Positions 25,753-35,068 of a stretch of 64,000 nt of DNA are shown here, in pieces; the stretch's first letter is position 1, and each line of letters opens with the position of its first letter. The DNA is taken from IMG/VR virus record IMGVR_UViG_3300047547_000161, positions 1 through 64,000 of that record. One strand, 5' to 3'. The notes beneath the pieces were generated by a model. It worked only from the letters and a program-made list of their open reading frames with translations. It made no database searches and was not told the origin of the DNA. The position numbers were made by a program, and so were the translations under genes. This stretch comes from a virus.

Positions 25753-26072
25753 TTTACAATTACTTTATCATCAACAATTGATGGGGTTTTTATTATTACC
25801 AATTCACAATCTTCTAAGAATGTTGGTGCCGCCACAAACATTGGTTCTATTACGAAGATTTCACCTTCGTTAATTTCCGTGTCGTTAATCATCATCTTAC
25901 CTTTAACTAGTAGATTTATTTCATGGACATGTTCGTGATAATGGGTATCCCAAAATTCACCTTTTTTGTGTTTCTTATAACATACTTCAAAATCTTTAGA
26001 AGTAAATGCTGCTGGTTGGAAATTACCCACAAACCAGCCGCCAACCATATCTTTTAAATTATAGATTTGCAT
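25749..26072 (-). CDS. Cupin-domain protein
   Basis: 107 residues forming one small beta-barrel. The metal-binding segment HYHEHVHEINLLVKG near residues 43-57 supplies histidines and a glutamate, and EGEIFVIEPMFVAAPTF near 68-84 is the second cupin motif. Single-domain cupins in sugar loci are often isomerases or epimerases, or act in sugar-nucleotide chemistry. It overlaps the RuBisCO-like gene by 4 bases (ATGA) and the nucleotidyltransferase gene by 14, so the three may act in one pathway. Confidence 0.75.
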   Translation of the reverse strand: MQIYNLKDMVGGWFVGNFQPAAFTSKDFEVCYKKHKKGEFWDTHYHEHVHEINLLVKGKMMINDTEINEGEIFVIEPMFVAAPTFLEDCELVIIKTPSIVDDKVIVK

Positions 26073-26796
26073 GGTCTAAATATAGTTTTAAATCGCTGGG
26101 TGTACCTACAGCCCAGTGTTTATTTGTTGGTATTTCGTAAATTCCTATTTTCTTACCTAGTTCAATAAGTTCGTTATAGGTTTGTGAAACGTAAAATTCG
26201 TTATTGTAACGTATGTTTTTTTCAATCATTTGCTTTGTTGATAAGACAAAATCTGAACCTTTCTTCCAGAAGTGGATTCCATTTAGTGAATGCTCACTTA
26301 TTATTTGTTTTTCAGCAAACATTACGGCGTTACCGTTTTCGTCTATTTTCACGTAACTATTTTTTTCGGTAACTACATTATAAGTAACAACCAAACCATC
26401 TTTATCTGTGTTGAAGATGGCATCACTAAATTCATTTTCACCCCACTCCATGATTTGGTCACAATTTGCTATTACTAGAGGTGTGTCATTATCAATGTAT
26501 TCAGAAGCCAATAAAGCAGTACTAGCTGGTCCTTCTGTCAAATAATCAATTTCGATAATTATTGCATCAGGAACTACTCTTTTTATTTCTGATACAAGCT
26601 CTTCCAATTGACCGTTACCCTTATTAACCACGAAAATAAATTGACCAGATAGCTGTAAAGAATTTATGGCTAGTTCAATCATTGTCTTATCACCTATCTT
26701 AATCATTGGTTTGATATCTGTGTAACCGTCAATTTTAAATCTAGAGCCAGTACCAGCTGCTGGTATTAAAATGTTTAACTTATTTGTCATATTCAA
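26059..26796 (-). CDS. Sugar-phosphate nucleotidyltransferase-like protein
   Basis: GT-A-fold NTP transferase. ILIPAAGTGSRFKIDGYTDIKPMIKIGDKTMIE near residues 9-41 is the signature for nucleotide binding, followed by NCDQIMEW near 111 as the acidic metal site. It would activate a sugar phosphate with NTP. The substrate cannot be read from sequence. Start could be at the first ATG or at the third codon (MTNKLNIL). Adjacent to the cupin and RuBisCO-like genes, which may provide its sugar. Confidence 0.8.
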   Translation of the reverse strand: MNMTNKLNILIPAAGTGSRFKIDGYTDIKPMIKIGDKTMIELAINSLQLSGQFIFVVNKGNGQLEELVSEIKRVVPDAIIIEIDYLTEGPASTALLASEYIDNDTPLVIANCDQIMEWGENEFSDAIFNTDKDGLVVTYNVVTEKNSYVKIDENGNAVMFAEKQIISEHSLNGIHFWKKGSDFVLSTKQMIEKNIRYNNEFYVSQTYNELIELGKKIGIYEIPTNKHWAVGTPSDLKLYLDHANL

Positions 26797-27367
26797 ATGC
26801 TGGGTATTTTTTGTAATCTTTGATACTTATATTCTTTTTTAACCATAAGATATCATTATCGTTGTTTAATTTTCCACCAAACAAACTTACCTTTTTACCT
26901 TGTTGGTTTATGTATTCCGTAATAATTGCTTCGGCATGTGTTGGGTATATATTTGTGAAGCTCCAGATGTTAATCATTGTATCTGTTTCCGATTCCATGA
27001 CGTAATCAACAAAGTAGTCACTCCTATCTGGCATTACATGATGGTAAAACAAGATGTTTATGTCTTCAGATAATGAACCCAACAAAGCCTCTGCATTCGT
27101 TGGTATCATATCGCTTCTCCATTTAAACACCCTGTCATACCCTAATTCTTTGGCCTTTAAAACACCGTTATATGTGCTTACTTTTTGTAAGTTAACATTG
27201 CCAAAACCAGTCTCGTTTGGTTTCGGCGAATAAACCACAATATCATCTTCTTGATAGTGCGAATCTTCTCCGCTCCAAGTAGACCAAATTAAATCATAAC
27301 CATCCCAAGCCCTTTTTAATTCATTAACATGTGTTGATGGACCTTGAATCACTATTGCACGTTTCAT
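26780..27367 (-). CDS. WavE-like LPS synthesis protein
   Basis: 195 residues resembling the WavE family of lipopolysaccharide biosynthesis proteins, which have a GT-A-like core. AIVIQGPSTHVNELKRAWDGYDLIWSTWSGE forms the N-terminal strand-helix pattern, and RVFKWRSDMIPTNAEALL near residues 82-99 holds the RxDxx acidic site. Probably a glycosyltransferase. It overlaps its neighbours by 4 bases upstream and 17 downstream. Confidence 0.7.
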   Translation of the reverse strand: MKRAIVIQGPSTHVNELKRAWDGYDLIWSTWSGEDSHYQEDDIVVYSPKPNETGFGNVNLQKVSTYNGVLKAKELGYDRVFKWRSDMIPTNAEALLGSLSEDINILFYHHVMPDRSDYFVDYVMESETDTMINIWSFTNIYPTHAEAIITEYINQQGKKVSLFGGKLNNDNDILWLKKNISIKDYKKYPAFEYDK

Positions 27368-28395
27368 TTGCTGACTTGTTCTTCAATCCATTCATAGGTT
27401 TCCATTAAACCATTAAACAATGGCTCGGAAACAACCCAACCAACTTTTTCTTTATAGAGATTGTTATCTGAATTTCTACCTTTAACACCAATAGGACATT
27501 TGTGTCCGTATTTTATAAGGAATTCATCACCATAAATGTTTTTTATTTTTATATTTTTTCTTGATAGGATAATAGCCATTCTAGCTAATTCGTTTATTGT
27601 AACCATTTCCTCAGAACCAATATTAACTGGTCCCATGAAGCCAGAATCCATTAATCTTAAAATGGCTTCAACACATTCATCAATGTATAAGAATGAACGA
27701 GTCTGTGTACCATCTCCCCAAACCTCAAGTATTCCACCATCTGGTGTTTCAGCAGCCTTTCTACACATAGCAGCTGGTGCTTTTTCTTTGCCACCTTTCC
27801 AAGTACCTTGTGGTCCAAATATGTTGTGAAATCTAGCTATTCTAACGTTTAATCCGTGATTTCTGTGATAAGCCATGTATAGGCGCTCACTAAACAATTT
27901 TTCCCAACCATATTCAGAATCTGGGTTTGCTGGGTACGCTGAAGATTCTTCACAATTAGGGTTTTCTGGGTCTAGTTGATTATGTTCTGGATACATACAA
28001 GCTGATGAAGAATAGAACAGTTTCTTAACATTTTTATCAGTGGCTTCTTTAGCAACATTTAAGTTGATTAATGCTGAATTATGCATAACATCTGAATCGT
28101 GTTCACCAGTAAAAATATATCCAGCACCACCCATGTCAGCGGCTAATTGATATACTTCATCAAATGAATTTACATTATCTTTTGGTGACATTTGTTGTGG
28201 CGCATACATAACGACAGAAACCAACGATGGGTCTCTTAAATCACCGACTATGAATTCGTCACATATTTCTTTTTCGTCAAAATATTCGTGTCTTTTAATA
28301 TCAACGATTCTCACCCAATGCCCTTCTTGTTTTAATCTTTTAGCTAGATGACCACCAATGAAGCCGCCACCACCTAAAATCAATATTGTTTTCAT
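27364..28395 (-). CDS. GDP-mannose 3,5-epimerase-like enzyme
   Basis: Short-chain dehydrogenase/reductase fold epimerase of 343 residues. The NAD motif GGGGFIGGHLAKRL is at residues 8-21. The text that separates this family from other sugar epimerases is present: SSACMYPE with the catalytic cysteine, YGWEKL with Tyr and Lys, RFHNIFGPQGTWKGGKEKAPAA with the catalytic lysine, GDGTQTRSFLYIDECVEAILRL and VKGRNSDN. The known reaction turns GDP-D-mannose into GDP-L-galactose or GDP-L-gulose. It implies that the cassette builds a glycan with an unusual L-sugar. Confidence 0.87.
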   Translation of the reverse strand: MKTILILGGGGFIGGHLAKRLKQEGHWVRIVDIKRHEYFDEKEICDEFIVGDLRDPSLVSVVMYAPQQMSPKDNVNSFDEVYQLAADMGGAGYIFTGEHDSDVMHNSALINLNVAKEATDKNVKKLFYSSSACMYPEHNQLDPENPNCEESSAYPANPDSEYGWEKLFSERLYMAYHRNHGLNVRIARFHNIFGPQGTWKGGKEKAPAAMCRKAAETPDGGILEVWGDGTQTRSFLYIDECVEAILRLMDSGFMGPVNIGSEEMVTINELARMAIILSRKNIKIKNIYGDEFLIKYGHKCPIGVKGRNSDNNLYKEKVGWVVSEPLFNGLMETYEWIEEQVSK

Positions 28396-28973
28396 AAATT
28401 TTTAAGTATCTCAGTATATTCTTTGTTTTCACAAATTATGTGTTTGTATAAGGTCTCATCAATATAGTTAGGGTTAATCCACCAATCTTCAAAAGGATTC
28501 CCACTACATTTAACGTTTTTACAAACTAAAACGTATCCTAATTTTTCCAATAATTCTCTTTGTGGTTTTGCTTCAGTTAATTCATACCCCCTATATGAAT
28601 CATGTTCAACTGTAATGACTTTAAATGTTCTATTGGATTCTAAAACTTTTTTTAAAGCTTTAAAACGGTGACCGTCACCTTCAATGTCTACTGTTAAATA
28701 ATCAATAACCATTGGCATTTCATTTTCATCGAACAACGAAGTGTAATCGGTTAATAAAGCATCGCCTTGTACAAATTTTGTTTTTCTAATCGCCCATTCT
28801 TCTGACATATCCAATATGTCTAATGATAAACCATTCCAACCCATTTGTTCAAACATCAAAGTATTATTTAGTTCTTCTGGCATCCAACAACCAACGTCAA
28901 CAAAAGTTCCGTTATTTATTGGCAACATCTTCTTTATGAAAACATCTTGTCCCGATTGTGAGTGTGTGTTCAT
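28392..28973 (-). CDS. FkbM-like methyltransferase (second copy)
   Basis: 193 residues. SQSGQDVFIKKML and GTFVDVGCWMPEELNNTLMFEQMGWNGLSLDI give the N-terminal SAM-binding motif; MVIDYLTVDIEGDGHRFKAL gives the D-x-x-G-x-E family element. It is only distantly similar to the other FkbM gene in the cassette, so it probably methylates a different position. Overlaps both neighbours by 4 bases. Confidence 0.8.
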   Translation of the reverse strand: MNTHSQSGQDVFIKKMLPINNGTFVDVGCWMPEELNNTLMFEQMGWNGLSLDILDMSEEWAIRKTKFVQGDALLTDYTSLFDENEMPMVIDYLTVDIEGDGHRFKALKKVLESNRTFKVITVEHDSYRGYELTEAKPQRELLEKLGYVLVCKNVKCSGNPFEDWWINPNYIDETLYKHIICENKEYTEILKNL

Positions 28974-29725
28974 TTTAATAGGTATTTAGCTCTTTCAATA
29001 CAAGCTTGTTTGTTATCGTATAAATGGTCAACTATATCGTGTGTCTGAATGATTTTATAGCCATTGGTTTTGAATATCCAGTTATTGGCCGTTTGTTCGC
29101 AACAATGCCAAATTTTAACACCCAAATCACTAACATCGCTGATATCAACATCAACCATTTTATCACAAATGGTTTTTAGTTCGGTTTCTGGGTAATTAGC
29201 TGGTATACCTAACACACCCAAATTATAGATTGGTAGTGACAAATCTTTGACCGTTTCTTGCACCACTTTTATCTCACCCATTCTTGGGTCTCCCTCACCA
29301 ACCAATCGTTCGTATTTCCAAACAAAAACAGCGTTGTCTTCTGGAGATGGTAATTGACCAGTAAAGACCAAATCATTATCTATTTTTACTGTAAAATCAT
29401 CATTGCTTTTGGCACAATAAATAAAATGGGTTAACATATCAAAGCTGTATCTAGACTCCCTTAATTTATTAATGTCTTCACTAAAATCAACATACACAAC
29501 ATTTTGAGGAACGCTGTATTTTTCCATTTTTGATTTTAAAAAATCAACGTCATCGGTGTAAATGTGTAATGTTTGTTCCCTATGTTTATCCAAAAATGTC
29601 GCATATGACGCCGCTGAATATTCAAATATGAAATCTTTATCGCCATAGACACTTGGTGCCCATTTTCTACCAATATCAATTAATTTTGGTAGACTATAGT
29701 TGTATGTTAATGCTATTACTTTCAT
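28970..29725 (-). CDS. Glycosyltransferase-like protein (GT-A type)
   Basis: 251 residues. The first 95 residues form alternating strands and helices, ending in the probable metal site FTVKIDNDLVFTG near residue 128, where DxD is represented by DND. The following VWKYERLVGEGD and the C-terminal CCEQTANNWIF would frame the acceptor site. I cannot place it in a numbered family. It is separated from the methyltransferase behind it by 17 bases, the largest gap in this part of the cassette. Confidence 0.6.
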   Translation of the reverse strand: MKVIALTYNYSLPKLIDIGRKWAPSVYGDKDFIFEYSAASYATFLDKHREQTLHIYTDDVDFLKSKMEKYSVPQNVVYVDFSEDINKLRESRYSFDMLTHFIYCAKSNDDFTVKIDNDLVFTGQLPSPEDNAVFVWKYERLVGEGDPRMGEIKVVQETVKDLSLPIYNLGVLGIPANYPETELKTICDKMVDVDISDVSDLGVKIWHCCEQTANNWIFKTNGYKIIQTHDIVDHLYDNKQACIERAKYLLK

Positions 29726-29742
29726 CGGTAAAATTTAACAGT

Positions 29743-30504
29743 TTAAACGGATTTGTCAAGTTTTTTTGCTGAAAAATAGTACATTCCTTGTCCGTGTTCT
29801 ATCTTTATAATCCTACACTCATAACCTTTCTTTTCAAGTTGTGGTATTATTGTTTCAGTTAACCAACCCATATTATTCTCGTTATAAAAATAATCACCCA
29901 TCGCTATAAAAATGTTATCATGTTCTAACATTTTAAGATTATTGACGTAGTAATCCCTAGTATTTATTGGTGTCTCGGAAATAGACCATAAGGCTAAGAA
30001 TAATGACCCAGTTTTAACATCAGTGATTTTATCCTCACCAGAAAGTAATGAAATATCTGTGATAGAATTTTGTTTTAAATAATAGTCTTGTATTCTACAA
30101 AGTTCTGGTATGTCATAGATAATGAAATCACCACTGAAACCAGCTTTTCTAAAAAGTCTAGCGGTATTACCGTAACCACCACCAAATTCTGTTACCATAG
30201 AAAAATCAGACAGCTGAATGCCGATATTATCCATCATTATTTGTAGTGAATAGGCGTGATGTAAATTATTGGTTGACGACATTGAGTAGATTGGGTGGGA
30301 GTTTGGTTGTAATACCGACTCACCTATTTTATCACTCCAATAACCCCAATTATTCCTCAAATAATCAACTTCAACTGAATCTACCCCAGCTATCATTGTA
30401 TTAATTAAAACATCCCACGTCATAAACGTAGAAATATCTTTTGTGTCTAAGTAATTTTTTATTCTGTTTGTGAATGATTCCCACTCACCTAAATTTATGC
30501 TCAT
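29743..30504 (-). CDS. Putative sugar O-methyltransferase
   Basis: 253 residues with a class I methyltransferase core. FSMVTEFGGGYGNTARLFRKAGFSGDFIIYDIPELCRIQDYYL near residues 97-140 holds the glycine-rich SAM loop and the acidic residue that binds the ribose. The arrangement matches proteins annotated as putative sugar O-methyltransferases in O-antigen loci. Its start overlaps the stop of the upstream gene by 4 bases. Confidence 0.72.
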   Translation of the reverse strand: MSINLGEWESFTNRIKNYLDTKDISTFMTWDVLINTMIAGVDSVEVDYLRNNWGYWSDKIGESVLQPNSHPIYSMSSTNNLHHAYSLQIMMDNIGIQLSDFSMVTEFGGGYGNTARLFRKAGFSGDFIIYDIPELCRIQDYYLKQNSITDISLLSGEDKITDVKTGSLFLALWSISETPINTRDYYVNNLKMLEHDNIFIAMGDYFYNENNMGWLTETIIPQLEKKGYECRIIKIEHGQGMYYFSAKKLDKSV

Positions 30505-31193
30505 ATTGTTCCTCTATTGTTTATATCTATGTGATATTGGTTTGTTAACCTAGTTAGTTCTTCAGCGTATTCAGATGTTATCCACTTACCCTTAACCAAA
30601 GCTGTTGCTATGTATGGGTAAACATTGCTATCATGGTGATTACCACCTCTTTTGGGTTCGTTATCAAAATGACACAAACCCTTTATGTTATTGGCTTTCA
30701 TGAAGTCTTTATACCTATGTGTTTCTAACCATTTTGATTCATGAACATTTTTTAAAATGTTGATGTAGTCTTTGGTTTTCCATATGGTAGCTTGCATTGC
30801 AAAGATGTAATCATTATCTGATGAAATTTCATAAAGTGTGTCGGTTATTTGTTGGTTTATTTCACCTGATTTAATCAACCTAACAAATGAATAATCACTG
30901 TTTTTCAAAAACATAGAATATTCGTTTAGTTTGTGTTCTTTTACTCTATCGTATAAAATAAAGTCTTCTTGTAGGTACATAAACTGCTCTACATTCAATT
31001 TCTCCAATGCATTTATCCAGACATCAGAATAGTTATCAGACTCTGAATACAGGTATTGTTTATCTTCTGGCCAATATGGTATCAGTTTATCAGTTATAAA
31101 AATAATTGGCCAACTAAGCTTTTTAGTTTGTTCACCTATGAACATAGGCCATATATCACTACATTTGCTATTTGTGTATACAACTTGTACCAT
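30501..31193 (-). CDS. Glycosyltransferase-like protein of unknown family
   Basis: 230 residues, tentatively a GT-A-like enzyme. VQVVYTNSKCSDIWPMFI and WPIIFITDKLIPYW look like N-terminal strands; EQFMYLQEDFILYD near residues 70-83 provides the LQEDF acidic motif seen in some LPS glycosyltransferases. GNHHDSNVYPYIATALVKGKW is in the C-terminal part. Overlaps its neighbours by 4 bases and 1 base. Confidence 0.55.
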   Translation of the reverse strand: MVQVVYTNSKCSDIWPMFIGEQTKKLSWPIIFITDKLIPYWPEDKQYLYSESDNYSDVWINALEKLNVEQFMYLQEDFILYDRVKEHKLNEYSMFLKNSDYSFVRLIKSGEINQQITDTLYEISSDNDYIFAMQATIWKTKDYINILKNVHESKWLETHRYKDFMKANNIKGLCHFDNEPKRGGNHHDSNVYPYIATALVKGKWITSEYAEELTRLTNQYHIDINNRGTI

Positions 31194-31912
31194 TAAAATC
31201 TTGAGACCATTTGTCCGTATTGGCTGGTTGGTTCCATGTATGGTCTAGTTTTTCTACCATGGATAAACTCATCTATAGATGAGCCAACGTCAACGTAAGT
31301 GTTATAAGGATTGAATTCGTAAAGTTTGTGGATGATTATTTCCGAAACTGGACCACAAGAAACGAAGAATAATTCATTTTCTTTTGTGCCAACCATTTCT
31401 TTCATACCTTCAATGAACAAGTCACCAGATATAGCCCAAAAACTTATGCAGTTGTCTGGGAATAAAATCAAATTTTGAACCTTGAATGGGAAATTTTCCT
31501 TTTTAGCTCTATAGTTACATATCAAATTAACTGGTCTATCTAACGATTTATAATTTTCAAGACTTCTTTGATAGTTGCTATTAATCCAAAGGTTTACAAA
31601 GGTTAAATTTTCTTCGCTGGTCTTTAAAGCATTTTTCAAATAATTGTAATCGCTTAAATTATCAGTGGGTGCTGATATAGCATAATAGTAATTAGGTTCA
31701 GTGTGGTTAATTGTCTCTAACAAATCAGTACCCACTTTTGTCATACCTAACGGAGCTGTCCATTTATCAACTAGCGCCGCTTGTGTTAAGTGATTGACAG
31801 CGTTACCGTTCATTAACATAACTTCACCATCAGCATATCTAGCAAAAGCGAAGTTTTCGCCTTTATTAATCATTGACCAGAATTTATCAAAATCAGTATT
31901 AAATCTTTCCAT
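31193..31912 (-). CDS. GT-D fold glycosyltransferase (DUF1792-like)
   Basis: 239 residues. The segment FAFARYADGEVMLMNG at residues 21-36 matches the RxGDGE-type site that binds metal and nucleotide sugar in the GT-D fold, first described in streptococcal adhesin glycosylation. FVSCGPVSEIIIHKL near 180-195 fits the second half of the domain. In the known system the family extends O-linked glycans on a serine-rich adhesin, which fits a model in which this cassette decorates a protein. Confidence 0.72.
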   Translation of the reverse strand: MERFNTDFDKFWSMINKGENFAFARYADGEVMLMNGNAVNHLTQAALVDKWTAPLGMTKVGTDLLETINHTEPNYYYAISAPTDNLSDYNYLKNALKTSEENLTFVNLWINSNYQRSLENYKSLDRPVNLICNYRAKKENFPFKVQNLILFPDNCISFWAISGDLFIEGMKEMVGTKENELFFVSCGPVSEIIIHKLYEFNPYNTYVDVGSSIDEFIHGRKTRPYMEPTSQYGQMVSRF

Positions 31913-32630
31913 GTCTTACAAGTTTAAAACCATCGTTAATCAATTGCTTATGATACCAATCCATGTAACGTATGTTATCTTCATTCAATGACAGCCCGTT
32001 TTTTTCGGTACCCATTTCCCAACCTTTTATACTACCCCAAAGTCTTTTATTATCTTCAGGGTGTGGGGGGACAAAAGTGTTTAACCCCAAATATTTTTGA
32101 AGCATGTATGAAAAGTGCATATCTTCACCAACGGTTGTTAACCCTATTGGTGGGAGTTCTCTCCAATAAGCAGATAACCACTCTCGTTTGAAGAACCATG
32201 CGTGTCCAACAATATCTACTTCGATAGTTTCTGGGTTATTGATGTCAGCCCAACCAAAACGTTTGTTTGGTCTGTATTGATTTGGTGTGTCATAGATTAA
32301 ACCAACAGTTCCCAATAATCCCTCATGTGTTTTCATTGTTTCTAGACAATTTTCAAACCACATATCCCCAGGTATTGTATCATCATCAAAAATGCATATG
32401 TATTCAGTTTTAGCATTGAGAGCGTAGGCAAATCTAGCCCAAACACCTAAATTTTTATTGCAAGATGCGGTAGTTAATGAAGCAATAAGCTCTGGGTCAA
32501 AACCTTCAGTGTGGTTTTGCCAGAGCATAATTTCAGTTGGCGGTATTGTTTGATTTCTTATTGCGTCAACTTGTTCTTTTAAAAATTGTGGTCGTTTATA
32601 ACCATTTAGTATGGCTGTTATTTGACTCAT
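31899..32630 (-). CDS. Family 2 glycosyltransferase
   Basis: 243 residues, one GT-A domain. It opens ITAILNGYKRPQFLKEQVDAIRNQT, has a long nucleotide-binding first half, and shows the metal motif FDDDTIPG at residues 81-88 and EDMHFSYMLQ near 165. Overlaps the gene upstream by 35 bases, an unusually long overlap within the cassette, and the gene downstream by 14. Confidence 0.82.
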   Translation of the reverse strand: MSQITAILNGYKRPQFLKEQVDAIRNQTIPPTEIMLWQNHTEGFDPELIASLTTASCNKNLGVWARFAYALNAKTEYICIFDDDTIPGDMWFENCLETMKTHEGLLGTVGLIYDTPNQYRPNKRFGWADINNPETIEVDIVGHAWFFKREWLSAYWRELPPIGLTTVGEDMHFSYMLQKYLGLNTFVPPHPEDNKRLWGSIKGWEMGTEKNGLSLNEDNIRYMDWYHKQLINDGFKLVRHGKI

Positions 32631-33534
32631 TTTTTCTTTCTTTATTTTTGTATTTGTTATCTAACTCTTCTTCTCTATATTTTTCAAAAATGCTTTCACC
32701 ATCAATGGTTTCATCACAATAGAATTTAATCACGTAATAACCATTAAATTCGGTAACTTTATGTATAACCAAATTTTCGTATTTAAACTTTAAATGGTCT
32801 GGCTTACCCAAACAATTTTGTGTTATAAACTCAACGCTATCAATGTTGATAATGTTTGATGATATTGGGTTTACGATTAATTTTTGAACCTCTTTGATGA
32901 ACATATATGTTTTTCTATCTTCTTCAACGGGGTATTTGCTTACATAAAACTCCAACAATTTTTTATCTGTATCGGTTGATTTTACGTGAAGCATTTTTGT
33001 GTAGTTTTCAATATTAAATTTTGGATATGAATTCCTATGTACAGTAATTCGTTTATCAGGTTTAACAAACGAATGATAATTATTACCATCAATAACTCCA
33101 TGTGAAGCAACTACTGTCTTCTCATTATCAATAACCCTAATATCAATGGTTGGTGTAGCGGTTGAATTTAAACCATAAATGGCCATGGCTTCTGTTGTGC
33201 TCAAATATTCTGTTGTGTTATCAACAACGATTTCTAAAACAGCGTTTTCATCAGTTAAATCCGTCTTATGTTTTTTAAGAGCATTCACATCTAATACAAG
33301 ATTTTCAGTTGCAGCCATAACCTTATAAGTTCTCCATCTTAAATCTTGAACTTCTTGTGTTACTCTACCGTTGATTAAATCATCCATTACATCCCCTTGG
33401 TTGTGTCTTTGGACTTCACCAACATTATCTGATAACATTTGGCCATTCTGACCAAATGCATTCTTTTCAACATTTGACATTGAAAGGGACAACATAGCCG
33501 CTTTTCTTTTAAACCAATTTGTTATTCTACTCAT
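32596..33534 (-). CDS. Phage protein of unknown function inside the glycan cassette
   Basis: 312 residues, not glycosyltransferase-like. The N-terminus is basic and helical (ITNWFKRKAAMLSLSMSNVEKNAFGQ) and is followed by RVTQEVQDLRWRTYKVMAATENL; the centre is beta-rich. I have the impression that similar proteins occur in other T4-like marine phages as hypothetical or virion proteins, but cannot verify it. The start at 33534 gives the usual 4-base overlap (ATGA) with the upstream gene; an in-frame ATG 9 bases earlier also exists. It could be the acceptor protein for the glycan. Confidence 0.55.
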   Translation of the reverse strand: MSRITNWFKRKAAMLSLSMSNVEKNAFGQNGQMLSDNVGEVQRHNQGDVMDDLINGRVTQEVQDLRWRTYKVMAATENLVLDVNALKKHKTDLTDENAVLEIVVDNTTEYLSTTEAMAIYGLNSTATPTIDIRVIDNEKTVVASHGVIDGNNYHSFVKPDKRITVHRNSYPKFNIENYTKMLHVKSTDTDKKLLEFYVSKYPVEEDRKTYMFIKEVQKLIVNPISSNIINIDSVEFITQNCLGKPDHLKFKYENLVIHKVTEFNGYYVIKFYCDETIDGESIFEKYREEELDNKYKNKERKNESNNSHTKWL

Positions 33535-34355
33535 AATCCACATATTTGTTTTATCTTATTTAAGTTATCTTCGCTTTGCATTCTAAGGAAGTCTATTAAG
33601 TCTTGTCCAGACAAATCAAACCAGCCCTCTAAAGAAGCCCCATAGTTTTTTGTTGTTATAACATCAATACCCATGCATTTAGCCTCAACAACCAATCTAC
33701 AAAAAGTTTCTCTTGCGATTGGAAAAAATACAAGGTGTGAACATTGTGCCAATAAGCTCAAGAAATCTTCTCTCTTTTCTTGGTTTGGTATCAACTCATA
33801 TTGTAAGTTGTTTTCAGAACAGTATCTGATTGCACCTTCAGTATTTTTAATCCAGTTGTTTGTAGCATAAATACCGTATTTACCATTTTTTGTCTCGTGG
33901 GTTTTTAACATATTTTCCAGTAAATTCAAATCATCATCTGCCCATATTGATGAATGCAGACTGATAAAATTACCTTTAACGTCATTGTTTTTATAAACCC
34001 TTAAATGGTCGTTGGTTTGTACAAAAATAGCTTTAGCTTTTTCATATAAATCATAGTTGATTCTCTCATTTTTTGGAACGATTGAATCTGGCCATCTCCA
34101 CGGATGCCTAGAAGCACAAATTTTATAATCATGCTCCATTATAACGTAGTTCAACGATGGTATCTGTCTAACAACAGATGGGTGCATCAAAGAAATGTTA
34201 GATATGATGTAAAAAGCGTCTTTATCAAATTCAACAATTTGGTTTGAATACCAAAACTCACAACCAAACTTATCAATTAAAACTTGATTAACCCATTCTG
34301 AACCACCATGCGGTACTTCTTTTATCGTAAAATCAGAAACAATTATTGTTCTCAT
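33531..34355 (-). CDS. GT-B type glycosyltransferase
   Basis: 274 residues. TIIVSDFTIKEVPHGGSEWVNQVLIDKFG resembles the glycine-rich acceptor-side entry of GT4 enzymes, and CSHLVFFPIARETFCRLVVEAKCMGIDVITTKNYG near residues 210-245 matches the donor-binding E(x7)E region. It is shorter than usual for the family (about 370), with a reduced first domain. Confidence 0.72.
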   Translation of the reverse strand: MRTIIVSDFTIKEVPHGGSEWVNQVLIDKFGCEFWYSNQIVEFDKDAFYIISNISLMHPSVVRQIPSLNYVIMEHDYKICASRHPWRWPDSIVPKNERINYDLYEKAKAIFVQTNDHLRVYKNNDVKGNFISLHSSIWADDDLNLLENMLKTHETKNGKYGIYATNNWIKNTEGAIRYCSENNLQYELIPNQEKREDFLSLLAQCSHLVFFPIARETFCRLVVEAKCMGIDVITTKNYGASLEGWFDLSGQDLIDFLRMQSEDNLNKIKQICGL

Positions 34356-35068
34356 ATAACTTCTATTTGCTCACTTAAGAGTTTATTCATATAATCGTAT
34401 GGTACGTTAAAGTAGTGCTCACCAAATTTATTGGCTTTGTTAAACTCACTTAATCTTTCGGCCCTAGCTTTGTATATGTTCTCAACATACTCCACCCCTA
34501 AAAATTTATAATGTAGAAGTTTTAATTCAGCACTGTTAGAGTAGACAGCACCGTTTGCGTTAAACGAGTGACCACCAATGCCGTACTGGACATCTAATTT
34601 TGGGTTGAAAACAATATTTTTACAAAATGGTGGGTAAACCTCAGAACCAACCTTTATCTTGTCGGTTATAGGTTTTCCGTCATATTCTGGGAAACTTTCG
34701 CTTACCATATCATGTCCATTTATTTTAGGTACCGTTATACCATTATCCTTATAATACTGAAGTTTTTCCAAAAGTCTAGGGTGATATAAAAATTCATCAC
34801 AATCACACACAATTACCCAATCAGCACCTCTACTTTCTTGTTTATATCCGTTAGATTTGATGTTGATGTAATTCATTTCATTTATCTCGTCATTGCTGGA
34901 CCATTTTATAACTTTTACCTTAGGGTATTTAGCGTATATCTCGTCCGAACTATCAGTAGACATGTTATCATATATGAATATCTTTTCGCAGATATTTGAA
35001 TAATAATCTAGCGTAAATGGTAGTATTTTTTCTTCATTAAACGCTAATATGTGTGCATGTATTATCAT
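34352..35068 (-). CDS. Family 2-like glycosyltransferase
   Basis: 238 residues beginning MIIHAHILAFNEEKILPFTLDYY. It has the nucleotide-binding IFIYDNMSTDSSDEIYAKYP segment and the metal motif VIVCDCDEFLYHP near residues 93-105. The start at 35068 is chosen for its 4-base overlap (ATGA) with the upstream stop; an in-frame ATG 21 bases earlier exists. Confidence 0.78.
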   Translation of the reverse strand: MIIHAHILAFNEEKILPFTLDYYSNICEKIFIYDNMSTDSSDEIYAKYPKVKVIKWSSNDEINEMNYINIKSNGYKQESRGADWVIVCDCDEFLYHPRLLEKLQYYKDNGITVPKINGHDMVSESFPEYDGKPITDKIKVGSEVYPPFCKNIVFNPKLDVQYGIGGHSFNANGAVYSNSAELKLLHYKFLGVEYVENIYKARAERLSEFNKANKFGEHYFNVPYDYMNKLLSEQIEVI

